Assembly: GCF_004403065.1 (NCBI RefSeq)
Contig: NZ_SOHA01000017.1
Location: 62,777-126,776 of the forward strand
DNA: 64,000 bases
From: Cryobacterium cryoconiti
GTDB taxonomy: Bacteria > Actinomycetota > Actinomycetes > Actinomycetales > Microbacteriaceae
Reading direction: 5' to 3'
Part shown: one piece after another, positions 32,112-41,265 of the stretch
Numbering within the stretch: position 1 is the stretch's first letter
How the letters are laid out: the number at the start of each line of letters is the position of its first letter
Translations under genes and position numbers: made by a program
Notes under the pieces: generated by a model
Databases searched by the model: none
What the model was told of the DNA's origin: nothing
Seen by the model: only the letters and a program-made list of their open reading frames with translations

Positions 32112-32346
32112 GGGTCTCGACAGGCTCGACCAGCATCGAGGGAGCCTCGGGCGGGTTCGGCGCCGGGTCTCGACAGGCTCGACCACCGGGGAGGGGAACC
32201 TCCGGAGGGTGGCTCGCCGGGTCTCGACAGGCTCGACCACCGGGTCGACAGGCTCGACCACCGGGGAGGGGAACCTCCGGAGGGTGGCTCGCCGGGTCTC
32301 GACAGGCTCGCCCACCGGGTGGGTCTCGACAGGCTCGACCACCGGG
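32112..32346 (+). repeat. Dispersed repeat array E, downstream of second DUF222/HNH gene
   Basis: Six cores in plus orientation (first at 32112), with inter-core segments such as GGGAGGGGAACCTCCGGAGG; one pair of cores is fused by loss of the spacer, and one core is truncated to CAGGCTCGCCC. The array begins 3 bp after the DUF222 stop and ends directly at the TCA (32347-32349) that is the TGA stop of the convergent gene. It fills the 238-bp gap completely. Confidence 0.94.
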
Positions 32347-33273
32347 TCACCAAGGGGAGTAGCGGTGCTCTCCGCGTTGGACTCGCTCCCATAGGGGGCG
32401 AGCGACGGCCATCACCCCGTCGGATTCGAAGGGTCGAAAGCTGATCGCGGCGGTCCAGGCCCGGCCGTCTTCCGCGAGCACCTCGGTCTCGAGGCGTTGC
32501 GCGGGGGAACCAACGGGCCGGACATGCTCGCAGACCCGACCGGCGGCCGCGGCCTCGAGGAAGATCCTCACGAGGGCGGCGTCAGTGACGGATGCGGGCA
32601 CGTGCCAGGTGCCGTCGCCGACGTGAACGGTGATCCCATCGGTGTCTGCTGCGCTGCGGGCCCATCGGATGGTGGTTGCACCGTCCCGGTGGGGCTCGAC
32701 GGTCATTGCCGACCGGTCCGCTGCGCGGGAGGCTCGTGCGACGTGGGCGTAGCGACGCTCCGCATCATCGGCAAGGGCTTCGAGCAAGACACCGATCCCG
32801 TCCCGCATCCGTTCACGGTTTCGCTTCGCGACCTGGGCATCGCGCTCGCGCTGCGCGATGGTCTCCGCGGTGAGCCGGTACGCCGGCAACGGGATGTCAT
32901 CGGGGACGTCGAGAATCACCCGGTACTCGTCGAACTCGGCCGCCGTGGTCTCACCGACCGTGGCCTCGCCGACCGAACCGAGCGAACGGGTGGTCGGCTG
33001 CGAGGAGTCCCAGGTGTATGCCCCGGCGAGACCGGGCGTCGGGATGCGCGCATGGCGGAGTCCGTCGATCGCTGTGACGGTGCCGGTCACTTCCCAGTGC
33101 GGCACATCCGGCGGCGTCTGACCGTGGTGCTCCTCCTCGAACCGGGGCGGCACTCCGGCCGGGCAGGCGGCGGGATCGGCAGCGAGAAGCTGGAATGTCG
33201 TCTGGTCGCCGACACGGAACGACGGGCCACAGCAAGCTTGTTCCCAATGCGTGATGACGACTTCGATCTGCAT
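32347..33273 (-). CDS. Uncharacterised protein with DUF6578-like N-terminus
   Basis: 308 residues. The N-terminus (ITHWEQACCGPSFRVGDQTTF) matches the Trp..CysCysGly..PheXValGlyAsp pattern of DUF6578, and a second conserved-looking block is PHWEVTGTVTAID near residues 58-70. A basic, helical middle (about 140-170, REREAQ-like and KRNRERMRDG) is followed by a more beta-rich C-terminal half ending HRYSPW. No enzymatic motif is recognised. A TAGGCT box (33280-33285) lies 6 nt before the ATG, which suggests a leaderless message. The stop codon is built from the edge of repeat array E. Confidence 0.6.
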   Translation of the reverse strand: MQIEVVITHWEQACCGPSFRVGDQTTFQLLAADPAACPAGVPPRFEEEHHGQTPPDVPHWEVTGTVTAIDGLRHARIPTPGLAGAYTWDSSQPTTRSLGSVGEATVGETTAAEFDEYRVILDVPDDIPLPAYRLTAETIAQRERDAQVAKRNRERMRDGIGVLLEALADDAERRYAHVARASRAADRSAMTVEPHRDGATTIRWARSAADTDGITVHVGDGTWHVPASVTDAALVRIFLEAAAAGRVCEHVRPVGSPAQRLETEVLAEDGRAWTAAISFRPFESDGVMAVARPLWERVQRGEHRYSPW

Positions 33274-33356
33274 TCCGTCAGCCTAGGGCTCGCTATCCGC
33301 ACACGACAGCATCGTTTGAGCGAACGCCGACGAAATCGTCGTGCCGGGAAAAAATG

Positions 33357-33428
33357 TGCCCCCAGGCAGATTCGAACTGCCGCCCCTGCCTCCGGAGGGC
33401 AGTGCTCTATCCCCTGAGCTATGGGGGC
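33357..33428 (-). tRNA. tRNA-Arg (anticodon CCG)
   Basis: 72 nt folding into a standard cloverleaf: acceptor GCCCCCA/TGGGGGC, D-arm GCTC/GAGC, anticodon stem CTGCC/GGCAG with loop CTCCGGA (anticodon CCG), 4-nt variable loop, T-arm GGCAG/CTGCC with TTCGAAT. The discriminator is A and CCA is not encoded. A 14-bp palindrome CGACGAAATCGTCG lies 15 bp beyond its 3' end. The tRNA reads CGG, a common Arg codon in this GC-rich genome. Confidence 0.97.
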
Positions 33429-33572
33429 CAGGGAAAACACTAGGTTATCAGCATCTCGGCGTGCCACGCACCGCATCGAGTTCGGCGGATGCGGCCGAGT
33501 CCGCCCGGCACGCCACCCGAATTCGACCGCACGTGCCGAACGAGGCGGTTCGGGCGGCGGCGCGTGCGCTGG

Positions 33573-34214
33573 CTACTGCAGGTTGGCGATCGCCGCGGAG
33601 ATGAGGGCTTCGGCATCGCCCGGCTCGAAGAATTCGGGCGAGCCGACCGTGACCCAGTAGGTGGGAGTGAAGGCCTGGGCCACTCCGGTGCCGTCGGCCG
33701 CCGAGAAGTAGCCCTCGACCGCGGGCGGGGTGCCGTAGGTGGGAACGATCTTGCCGGAGCTGAGGGCGTCGTTCTTGAGCTGCGCCAGCAGCACCTCGTT
33801 CGGCTGGGCCACCGACACTTCGATGATTTCGCCGCTGCTCTGGTTGAGCAGGCCGCAGTTCAGCCCCTGGAACTCGGCTGCCGTCTCACCCTCGGCGAGG
33901 GTCGGCTCGAAGTCGGGCGCGGAGCCGAAATTCGGGTTGAACGCGTAGATGTCGTCGAGGGTGAGCACCTGGTCGCAGGTGAGCGCCACCGGCGTGCCCG
34001 CGGCAGTGGGTGTCGGCGTCGCGGTCGCGTCCGGAGTCGGCGTCGCATCCGTTGTCGATCCGGGAGTAGACGAGGCCGACGAGCCGGTTCCGGGGGCTGC
34101 GTCCGACGCGCAGCCGGCCAGCGCCACGACGGCGATCGCCCCGGTGGCGAGGACAAGGGTGGAGGTGCGCAGGAGCCGTTCGCGCTGAAGTCTCGGCAGG
34201 AGGGAGTGGGTCAC
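33573..34214 (-). CDS. Putative secreted lipoprotein
   Basis: 213 residues from GTG 34214, which has AAGG upstream at suitable spacing. A signal peptide with lipobox ALAGC precedes a Ser/Thr/Pro-rich linker (about 45-75) and a globular domain with a Cys pair (LTCDQVL and GLNCGLL), likely a disulfide outside the cell. This is typical of small Micrococcales lipoproteins of unknown function, similar in layout to DUF3558-type proteins. It is divergent from argS, with about 50 bp between. Confidence 0.8.
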   Translation of the reverse strand: MTHSLLPRLQRERLLRTSTLVLATGAIAVVALAGCASDAAPGTGSSASSTPGSTTDATPTPDATATPTPTAAGTPVALTCDQVLTLDDIYAFNPNFGSAPDFEPTLAEGETAAEFQGLNCGLLNQSSGEIIEVSVAQPNEVLLAQLKNDALSSGKIVPTYGTPPAVEGYFSAADGTGVAQAFTPTYWVTVGSPEFFEPGDAEALISAAIANLQ

Positions 34215-34267
34215 GCTTGACCTTACCAAGGGGGCTGTCCTGGACCGGGCCGGTAAGATGATTCTTC

Positions 34268-35944
34268 GTGACTCCCGCTGAACTTTCCCAATCCCTGTTC
34301 GACCTCATCCTCCAGTTGAGCGAGCGTCGACGCGAGGCCGGAAGCGAGATGACCGACCTGACCCTGACCGTGGCGGACGTCACGCTCGAGCGTCCGCGCA
34401 ACCGAGACCACGGTGACTGGGCGTCCAGCATCGCCATGAAGATCGCCAAGCCGCTCGGCTCCACCCCGCGCGAGGTCGCCGTCGAACTGGCCGCCGGGCT
34501 CGAACAGCTTCCCGACGTGGCCTCGGTCGACGTGGCCGGACCCGGCTTCATCAACATCCGTCTCGAGGCGGCGTCTGCCGGTGCCCTCGCCAGGACCATC
34601 GTCGACGCGGGCCCTTCCTACGGCACCGGGCATCTCTACGACGGTCTCAAGATCAACCTCGAGTTCGTCTCGGCCAACCCCACGGGCCCCATCCACATGG
34701 GTGGCGTGCGCTGGGCCGCCGTGGGCGACAGCCTGGCCCGCGTGCTGCAGGCGGAGGGCGCCGACGTCACCCGTGAGTACTACTTCAACGACCACGGCTC
34801 GCAGATCGACCGCTTCGCGCGCAGCGTTCTTGCCGGCTACCTGGGCGAGCCCACCCCCGAAGACGGTTACGGCGGCGCCTACATCGGCGACATCGCCGAC
34901 CAGGTCGTGGCCAGCCATGCGGGCGATATCGCCGTGCTGTCCCGGGACGAACAGCAGGAGGTCTTCCGCAGCGTCGGCGTCGACCTGATGTTCACCGAGA
35001 TCAAGGAGAAGCTGCACGGCTTCGGCGTGGACTTCGACGTGTACTTCCACGAGGACTCCCTGCACGAGTCGGGTGCCGTCAACCGGGCCATCGAACGGCT
35101 GCGCGAACAGGGCCACATCTTCGAGGAAGACGGGGCCATCTGGCTGCGCACGACCACGTTCGGCGACGACCGCGACCGGGTCATCATCCGCTCGAACGGT
35201 GAACCGGCCTACATCTCCGGCGACCTCGGCTATTACCTCGACAAGCGCGAGCGCGGCTTCGACCAGAACCTGATCATGCTCGGTGCCGACCACCACGGCT
35301 ACGTCGGCCGCATGATGGCCATGGTCGAGGCGTTCGGCGACGTGCCCGGCGTCAACCTGCAGATCCTGATCGGCCAGATGGTCAACCTGCTCAAGGGCGG
35401 CGAGCCCGTTCGGATGAGCAAGCGTGCCGGCACCATCGTCACCCTCGACGACCTCGTCGACGCCGTCGGCGTGGACGCCGGCCGGTACTCCCTGGTGCGT
35501 TCCAGCAGCGACACGCAGCTCGACATCGACCTCGACCTGCTCGGCAAGCGCACGAACGAGAACCCCGTTTTCTACGTGCAGTACGCGCACGCCCGCACCT
35601 GCTCGGTCGCCCGCAACGCGGCCGCCGCGGGCGTCGAGCGCACCGCGTTCGCCCCCGAGCTGCTCACCCACGACAGCGAATCGGCCCTGCTCGGCGTGCT
35701 GCAGGAGTACCCGCGCGTCGTGGCGCAGGCCGCCGAGCTGCGCGAACCCCACCGCATCGCCCGCTACATCGAAGAGGTCGCCGGCTACTACCACCGCTGG
35801 TACGACAGCTGCCGCGTGATCCCGCTCGGCGACGAGCCGATCACCGACCTGCACCGCACCCGGCTGTGGCTCAACGACGCCACCGGCCAGGTCATCCGCA
35901 ACGGGCTCGGTCTGCTCGGCGTCTCCGCGCCGGAACGCATGTAG
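34268..35944 (+). CDS. argS: Arginyl-tRNA synthetase
   Basis: 558 residues from GTG 34268. The class I synthetase HIGH-type motif is in [15 protein letters not shown] (residues ~138-152) and the KMSKS-type loop is VRMSKRAGT (about 382-390). The N-terminal Add1 domain and C-terminal DALR anticodon-binding helices are present. A TAAGAT box (34254-34259) lies 8 nt before the start, so it is probably leaderless. It ends 1 bp before the DUF2993 gene and is close to the lysine/threonine genes, as often in Actinobacteria. Confidence 0.97.
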   Translation: MTPAELSQSLFDLILQLSERRREAGSEMTDLTLTVADVTLERPRNRDHGDWASSIAMKIAKPLGSTPREVAVELAAGLEQLPDVASVDVAGPGFINIRLEAASAGALARTIVDAGPSYGTGHLYDGLKINLEFVSANPTGPIHMGGVRWAAVGDSLARVLQAEGADVTREYYFNDHGSQIDRFARSVLAGYLGEPTPEDGYGGAYIGDIADQVVASHAGDIAVLSRDEQQEVFRSVGVDLMFTEIKEKLHGFGVDFDVYFHEDSLHESGAVNRAIERLREQGHIFEEDGAIWLRTTTFGDDRDRVIIRSNGEPAYISGDLGYYLDKRERGFDQNLIMLGADHHGYVGRMMAMVEAFGDVPGVNLQILIGQMVNLLKGGEPVRMSKRAGTIVTLDDLVDAVGVDAGRYSLVRSSSDTQLDIDLDLLGKRTNENPVFYVQYAHARTCSVARNAAAAGVERTAFAPELLTHDSESALLGVLQEYPRVVAQAAELREPHRIARYIEEVAGYYHRWYDSCRVIPLGDEPITDLHRTRLWLNDATGQVIRNGLGLLGVSAPERM

Positions 35945-35945
35945 C

Positions 35946-36725
35946 GTGGACGCCTCCGGCCGCAAGTCCCGGCGCCGCGGCCTCGGCGCCTTCGTCGTGG
36001 CCGGCCTGGTCGTGCTCGGCCTGGTCGCGGCGTTCTTCTTCATCGACGGTGGGCTGCGCGGCTATGCCGAGGGCCAGGTCGAGCAGGAGATCGCCGCGAA
36101 CCTGCCCGAGACCGTGACCGGACACGTCTCCGTCTCCATCGGTGGGCTGTCGGTCATCGCGCAGTACCTCGGCGGCAGCTTCGACCGGGTCGCCCTGGAA
36201 TCCGAGGCCCTGACCGTGGACGGCGTGCCGGCATCCGTGCACGTGGTGGCGACGGATGTCCCACTCGAGTCGTCCGAGCCCGTCGGCGACCTGCGCGGCA
36301 TCATCGATCTCGAACCCGCGGCCCTCAGCACGCTGCTGGCCCGGGCGCTGCCGGGCGACGCCCCCGACGCGAGTGTCGAACTCGGCGCAGACGAGGTCAG
36401 CTACAGCGGCAGCGCGGAGGTGCTCGGATTCCCGATCGGCTACCGCGCCTCGGCGGTCCCGACCGCGGACACCGACGCCCTGCTGCTCACCCCGAGCGGC
36501 GCCAGCGTCACCTCCGGCGGCGGCAGCGTCGATGCCGGCAACCTGCTCTCGCTGGTACTGGGTGACGAACCCGTGCGCATCTGTGTCGCTGAGTACCTCC
36601 CCGAGGGGGTCACCCTGGCCGGGGTGAACGTCACGCCGGAACGCGCCCGGCTCACGCTCCAGTCGAGTGCGCTCACACTGACCCGGGAGTCGCTCACCAC
36701 GCTGGGCAGCTGCGCCAACGGCTGA
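35946..36725 (+). CDS. DUF2993 (LmeA-like) lipid-binding protein
   Basis: 259 residues from GTG 35946, immediately after the argS stop. A basic N-terminus and one membrane helix (about residues 14-36) anchor an extracytoplasmic domain with VEQEIAANLPETVTGHVSVSI and GGSFDRVALESEAL, typical of DUF2993. In mycobacteria, LmeA of this family is needed for mannan/lipomannan maturation under stress, so an envelope role is likely but not shown here. Cotranscription with argS is very likely. Confidence 0.88.
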   Translation: MDASGRKSRRRGLGAFVVAGLVVLGLVAAFFFIDGGLRGYAEGQVEQEIAANLPETVTGHVSVSIGGLSVIAQYLGGSFDRVALESEALTVDGVPASVHVVATDVPLESSEPVGDLRGIIDLEPAALSTLLARALPGDAPDASVELGADEVSYSGSAEVLGFPIGYRASAVPTADTDALLLTPSGASVTSGGGSVDAGNLLSLVLGDEPVRICVAEYLPEGVTLAGVNVTPERARLTLQSSALTLTRESLTTLGSCANG

Positions 36726-36743
36726 CCGTGACCAAACCGGGTC

Positions 36744-36772
36744 CTGACACTCTGGCCCCGGAGTCGTACGCT
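36744..36772 (+). promoter_or_regulatory. Promoter before the 95-residue conserved gene
   Basis: CTGACA (36744-36749), 17-nt spacer and TACGCT (36767-36772), followed by a 43-nt leader to the ATG at 36816, which has GAGGAGG. Assigned from consensus fit only. Confidence 0.4.
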
Positions 36773-36815
36773 TAAGGTATCGACGGTCGCTCATTCGTCT
36801 GTTCGAGGAGGCACC

Positions 36816-37103
36816 ATGACTCATCTGCGCATTCAACATCCCGTGCCCGACTACGACCGGTGGAAGCGTGCGTTCGACCTGGACCCGGCGGACCGCCGCG
36901 GATCAGGCGTGCTGCGGTACACGATCCTCCGCTCGGCGACGCAGCCCACCATCGTCATGGTCGACCTGGAACTGGGCTCGGTCCGGGAGGCCGAGAAGCT
37001 GCTTCTCAAGCTGCGGCGGCTCTGGAGCAGCACCGGCCCGACCGTCATGACCGACCCCGAAGCGTGGATCGTAGACGTGACCGAAACCGTCGAACTGGGC
37101 TAG
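36816..37103 (+). CDS. Small conserved protein, likely dimeric alpha/beta-barrel
   Basis: 95 residues with a strong GAGGAGG before ATG 36816. The pattern of an opening strand, a Asp-Tyr-Asp-Arg-Trp helix start (YDRWKRAF) and later strand PTIVMVDLEL plus a helix (REAEKLLLKLRRLW) resembles antibiotic-biosynthesis monooxygenase or dabb-type ferredoxin-like folds. No catalytic residues can be assigned. It sits between the argS pair and lysA with its own promoter. Confidence 0.65.
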   Translation: MTHLRIQHPVPDYDRWKRAFDLDPADRRGSGVLRYTILRSATQPTIVMVDLELGSVREAEKLLLKLRRLWSSTGPTVMTDPEAWIVDVTETVELG

Positions 37104-37161
37104 AAACGGCCCACCGCGCCGCATGACGTAACGCGATTCGGCTCTCACCGGCGGCGTTCGC

Positions 37162-37286
37162 TACAATCAGGGCAGGTCCCCGGTCGCAACCGGCGGCATC
37201 CTTTTCACTGGCTTCAGGGACCAATCCGGGTTCGCTCGCCACTTTAGTGAGACACCCACTCGACATTTCCCGTGAGGTTTTCACCC
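37162..37286 (+). promoter_or_regulatory. Promoter and structured leader of lysA-hom-thrC-thrB
   Basis: A -10-like TACAAT at 37162-37167 precedes a ~110-nt untranslated region. The leader has an inverted repeat GGTCCC (37175-37180) / GGGACC (37217-37222) enclosing CCGG/CCGG, and no short ORF with Lys or Thr codons, so it is not a classical leader-peptide attenuator. It could be a riboswitch-like or protein-binding element. The lysA start at 37287 has GTGAGG 9 bp before it. Confidence 0.35.
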
Positions 37287-38810
37287 GTGGCCATCAACCC
37301 GCTCGCCCCCGACTGGCTCCGCCCGCCCGACGACGCCAACGCGCTCGTCGACGGCCTCTGGCCGGCCACCACCGAACGCACCCCGCAGGGTGACCTCGCC
37401 ATCGGCGGCTGCACAGCCTCCGACCTGGCCGCCGAATTCGGCACCCCTCTCTACGTGATCGACGAGACGGATGTCCGCACCCGCGCCGCAGCTCTCCGCG
37501 CCGCGTTCGAGGCCGAGTTCGCCCGGATCGGCACCAGCGTGCACATCTACTACGCCGGCAAAGCCTTCCTCTCAACCGAGATCGCGCGCTGGATGCTGGC
37601 CGAGGGTCTCAACCTCGACATCTGCACCGGCGGGGAACTCGCCGTCGCCCTCGCCGCCGGCACCCCGCCGAACCGGCTCGGCTACCACGGCAACAACAAG
37701 TCCCTCGCGGAAATCGACGAGGCGTGCCGGGTCGGCGTGGGCACGATCGTGATCGACAGCCCGGTCGAGATCGGCCGGGTCGCCGCGGCCGCCGCCCGGT
37801 ACGGCATCGTGCAGGGCGTGCGCCTGCGCGTGAACAGCGGCGTGCACGCGCACACCCACGACTTCCTCGCCACCGCCCACGAGGACCAGAAGTTCGGCGT
37901 GACGCTCGACGACGCCGCAGCGCTGGTGGGCCGCATCCGGGCCGAGCCGAGCCTCAGCTTCCGCGGCCTGCACTGCCATATCGGGTCGCAGATCTTCGGC
38001 GCGGACGGCTTCGCCGAATCCGCGTCGCGTCTGCTCGGTCTGCACGCCGCCCTGCTCACGGACGGTCCCGTGCCGGAGCTGAACCTCGGCGGCGGTTTCG
38101 GCATCGCCTACACCAGCGCGGACACCCCCACCCCGATAGGCGAACTCGCCGCGAGCCTGGCCGACATCGTCGCCGCCGAATGCGGAACCCTCGGCATCCC
38201 GGTGCCGGTGGTCGCTTTCGAACCCGGTCGCGCCATCGTCGGCCCGGCCGGAGTCACCCTGTACCAGGTCGGCACCACCAAGGCCGTCGACGTGGCCGGC
38301 AGCCCGCGACTCTATGTCAGCGTCGACGGCGGCATGAGCGACAACGCCCGCCCCGCCCTCTACGGCGCCGACTACAGCGTGCGGCTGGCCGGCCGGGTGT
38401 CGGCGGCCGAGCCCGTGCTGGTGCGTGTGGCCGGCAAGCACTGCGAGAGCGGCGACATCGTCGTCGACGCCGACTACCTCCCCGGCGATGTGGCCCCCGG
38501 CGACCTGGTGGCCGTCGCCGCCACCGGCGCCTACTGCTGGTCGCTGTCGAACAACTACAACTTCGTCGGCCGACCCGCTGTGGTCGCGGTGGCCGGCGGC
38601 GTTCCACGGATGCTTGTGCGCGGCGAGACCATCGCCGATCTGCTCGCCCGCGACACGGGGGTCTCGACCGGGGCAGGCTCGACCGCCGGGGTCTCGACAG
38701 GCTCGACCACCGGGGTCGGGGCAGGCTCGACCGCCGGGGTCGGGGCAGGCTCGACCACCGGGGCCGGGGCAGGCTCGACCACCGATCTACCGAAGGAACC
38801 CGCCCGATGA
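37287..38810 (+). CDS. lysA: Diaminopimelate decarboxylase with repeat-derived C-terminal tail
   Basis: 507 residues from GTG 37287, preferred to GTG 37272 because GTGAGG then serves as the ribosome-binding site. The alanine-racemase barrel carries PLP Lys92 (YYAGKAFLS) and LHCHIGSQ; the C-terminal barrel has GKHCESGDIVVDADY with the catalytic Cys-Glu and NNYNFVGRP. Canonical LysA ends about GETIADLLARDTG; here 42 further residues (about 458-499) are in 8-residue units such as GVGAGSTT, translated from dispersed repeat DNA. It makes L-lysine and CO2 from meso-diaminopimelate in the cytosol. The stop overlaps the hom ATG (ATGA). Confidence 0.95.
   Translation: MAINPLAPDWLRPPDDANALVDGLWPATTERTPQGDLAIGGCTASDLAAEFGTPLYVIDETDVRTRAAALRAAFEAEFARIGTSVHIYYAGKAFLSTEIARWMLAEGLNLDICTGGELAVALAAGTPPNRLGYHGNNKSLAEIDEACRVGVGTIVIDSPVEIGRVAAAAARYGIVQGVRLRVNSGVHAHTHDFLATAHEDQKFGVTLDDAAALVGRIRAEPSLSFRGLHCHIGSQIFGADGFAESASRLLGLHAALLTDGPVPELNLGGGFGIAYTSADTPTPIGELAASLADIVAAECGTLGIPVPVVAFEPGRAIVGPAGVTLYQVGTTKAVDVAGSPRLYVSVDGGMSDNARPALYGADYSVRLAGRVSAAEPVLVRVAGKHCESGDIVVDADYLPGDVAPGDLVAVAATGAYCWSLSNNYNFVGRPAVVAVAGGVPRMLVRGETIADLLARDTGVSTGAGSTAGVSTGSTTGVGAGSTAGVGAGSTTGAGAGSTTDLPKEPAR
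38658..38783 (+). repeat. In-frame repeat inside 3' end of lysA
   Basis: One unit of 30 bp followed by four of 24 bp, related to the dispersed core (GGTCTCGACAGGCTCGACC in the second unit). Later units are changed to CGGGGCAGGCTCGACC. 24 bp equals eight codons, so the reading frame is kept, encoding Gly/Ser/Thr/Ala/Val repeats. No frameshift or stop occurs, and the following ribosome-binding site and ATG of hom are intact. Confidence 0.93.
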
Positions 38811-40144
38811 TCGAATACCGCAATCTGCGCGTCGCACTGCTGGGCGGCGGCTCCGTCGGCGCGCAGGTGGCCCGGCTGCTGCTCGAAAACAGTGAAGAGC
38901 TCGCCAACCGGGTCGGCGCCAACCTCGAGCTGGTCGGCATCCTGGTGCGCGACCTCGACGCCGAGCGCACCGTCGACCTGCCCCGCGAGCTGTTCACCAC
39001 CGACGCCGAGACCCTGATCCTCGGCGCCGACGTCGTGATCGAGCTGATGGGCGGCATCGAGCCCGCCCGCACACTCATCCTGATGGCGATCAACTCGGGG
39101 GCGGATGTCGTCACCGCCAACAAGGCGCTGCTCGCCACCCACGGGACCGAACTCTTCGCCGCCGCCGACCAGGTCGGCGCGCAGCTCAAGTACGAGGCCG
39201 CCGTGGCCGGCGCGATCCCGATCGTGCGGCCGCTCGGTGAGAGCCTCGGCGGCGACCAGGTCAACCGCATCCTCGGCATTGTGAACGGCACCACCAACTT
39301 CATCCTCGACCGGATGGACACCGAGGGGGACACCCTCGAGGAGGCGCTTGCACTGGCCACCGACCTGGGTTATGCCGAAGCCGACCCCACCGCCGACATC
39401 GGCGGCTACGACGCGGCGCAGAAGGCGGCCATTCTCGCCAGCCTCGCCTTCCACACGACCGTGCCGCTCGCATCCGTCTACCGGGAGGGCATCACCGCCA
39501 TCACGCCGGCCCAGATCGAGTCCGCCCGCAAGGCCGGGTACGTCGTGAAGCTGCTCGCCATCTGTGAACGCCTCATCGACGCCGAAACCGGCCAGGAGGG
39601 TGTCTCCGCCCGGGTCTACCCGGCCATGGTGCACCGCAGCCACCCGCTCGCCTCCGTACACGGCGCCAACAACGCCGTCTTCGTCGAGGCGGAGGCGGCC
39701 GGCAGCCTGATGTTCTACGGCGCCGGCGCCGGGGGAGTGGAGACGGCGTCCGCCGTGCTCGGCGACCTGGTGTCCCTGGCCCGCCGCCACATCGCCGGCG
39801 GCCCCGGCGTCCCCGCGTCCCAGCACGCCGACCTGCCGGTGTTCGACATCGGTCAGATCACGACGCGCTACGCCGTCACACTGGAAGTCACCGATGAGCC
39901 CGGCGTACTCGCCACACTCGCCAGTGTGTTCAGCGACCACGGTGTGTCCCTCGCCCTGGTCGAGCAGTCCATGACGCCCGCCCAGCCCGGAACCGCGAGT
40001 CGCTCCGCCGTCTCCGCCACGGCTACCCTAGTTATCGGAACGCACGAGGCCACGGAGGCGGCCCTGGCCGCCACCGTGAGCGACCTCGCCGCGAACAGAT
40101 TTGTCACCAATGTCGCATCCGTTTTGAGAGTTGAAGGAGCCTGA
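38807..40144 (+). CDS. hom: Homoserine dehydrogenase
   Basis: 445 residues, starting at ATG 38807 inside the lysA stop (ATGA), with GAAGGA in the lysA tail as ribosome-binding site. The NAD(P)-binding [15 protein letters not shown] opens the protein; [10 protein letters not shown] and [11 protein letters not shown] with [18 protein letters not shown] form the catalytic and substrate parts; the C-terminal ~90 residues are an ACT domain ([15 protein letters not shown]), the feedback site for threonine. It reduces aspartate semialdehyde to homoserine. It is translationally coupled to lysA and to thrC. Confidence 0.97.
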   Translation: MIEYRNLRVALLGGGSVGAQVARLLLENSEELANRVGANLELVGILVRDLDAERTVDLPRELFTTDAETLILGADVVIELMGGIEPARTLILMAINSGADVVTANKALLATHGTELFAAADQVGAQLKYEAAVAGAIPIVRPLGESLGGDQVNRILGIVNGTTNFILDRMDTEGDTLEEALALATDLGYAEADPTADIGGYDAAQKAAILASLAFHTTVPLASVYREGITAITPAQIESARKAGYVVKLLAICERLIDAETGQEGVSARVYPAMVHRSHPLASVHGANNAVFVEAEAAGSLMFYGAGAGGVETASAVLGDLVSLARRHIAGGPGVPASQHADLPVFDIGQITTRYAVTLEVTDEPGVLATLASVFSDHGVSLALVEQSMTPAQPGTASRSAVSATATLVIGTHEATEAALAATVSDLAANRFVTNVASVLRVEGA

Positions 40145-41265
40145 TGTCCAGCGAACGAGAGACTCTGCTGAAGCCCGCCGTGAAGACGGCGTCCCGGCAG
40201 TGGCGCGGCGTGCTGCGCGAGTACGCGGACCGTCTCAACATCACGGATGCCACCCCCATCGTCACGCTCGGCGAGGGCGGCACCCCGCTGATTCCCGCCC
40301 CGGCGCTCTCCGCCCGAACGGGTGCGAAGGTCTGGATCAAGTACGAGGGCATGAACCCGACCGGTTCCTTCAAGGACCGCGGCATGACGATGGCCATCTC
40401 GAAGGCCGTCGAAGACGGCGCCAAGGCCGTCATCTGCGCGTCCACCGGAAACACCTCCGCCTCGGCCGCCGCCTACGCGACGCACGCCGGCATCCAGGCC
40501 GTCGTGCTGGTGCCCGAGGGCAAGATCGCCATGGGCAAGCTCAGCCAGGCCATCGCGCACAACGCGCAGCTGCTGCAGGTGCAGGGCAACTTCGACGACT
40601 GCCTCGACATCGCCCGCGACCTCTCCGCGAACTACCCGGTCCACCTGGTCAACTCGGTCAACCCCGACCGCATCGAAGGCCAGAAGACGGCCGCCTTCGA
40701 GGTCGTCGAGGTGCTGGAAGACGCCCCGGACATCCACATCGTCCCGGTCGGCAACGCCGGCAACTACACCGCCTACACGCGTGGTTACACCGAAGAGCTC
40801 GAACGCGGCGCCACCACGAAGCTGCCCCGCATGTTCGGGTTCCAGGCGGCCGGTAGCGCCCCGATCGTGCTCGGCCACCGCGTCGACCACCCGGAGACCA
40901 TCGCCAGCGCCATCCGGATCGGCAACCCTGCCTCCTGGGACCTCGCCCTCGCGGCGCGCTCCCTGACCGACGGCTACTTCGGTGCGATCAGCGACGAGAA
41001 GATCCTCGAGGCCTACCGCATCCTCTCGGCCGAGGTCGGCATCTTCGTCGAGCCGGCCTCCGCGATCAGCGTCGCCGGTCTGCTCGAACGCGCCGAAGCC
41101 GGGCTCATCCCCGCCGGCTCCACCGTGGTGCTCACGGTCACCGGCCACGGGCTGAAGGACCCGCAGTGGGCCCTCCGTACCGCGGACGGCTCCGACGTCA
41201 CGCCGACCATCGTGCCGGTCGACACCGCCGAGATCGCCGCCGTCCTCGGGCTGGTCCAGAAATGA
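40144..41265 (+). CDS. thrC: Threonine synthase
   Basis: 373 residues. PLP is bound by Lys77 in [21 protein letters not shown] and the C-terminal VEPASAIS with a [12 protein letters not shown] end are typical of the short bacterial threonine synthases. It converts phosphohomoserine to threonine. Its ATG shares a base with the hom stop (TGATG), and its own stop overlaps the thrB start (ATGA), so the block hom-thrC-thrB is translated as a coupled unit. Confidence 0.97.
   Translation: MSSERETLLKPAVKTASRQWRGVLREYADRLNITDATPIVTLGEGGTPLIPAPALSARTGAKVWIKYEGMNPTGSFKDRGMTMAISKAVEDGAKAVICASTGNTSASAAAYATHAGIQAVVLVPEGKIAMGKLSQAIAHNAQLLQVQGNFDDCLDIARDLSANYPVHLVNSVNPDRIEGQKTAAFEVVEVLEDAPDIHIVPVGNAGNYTAYTRGYTEELERGATTKLPRMFGFQAAGSAPIVLGHRVDHPETIASAIRIGNPASWDLALAARSLTDGYFGAISDEKILEAYRILSAEVGIFVEPASAISVAGLLERAEAGLIPAGSTVVLTVTGHGLKDPQWALRTADGSDVTPTIVPVDTAEIAAVLGLVQK

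Noticed and set aside
37724-38806. A long plus-strand frame upstream of hom that could give a fused protein with LysA.
   Set aside because: lysA is in another frame with all catalytic motifs; hom starts at 38807 with an ATGA overlap and its own ribosome-binding site.
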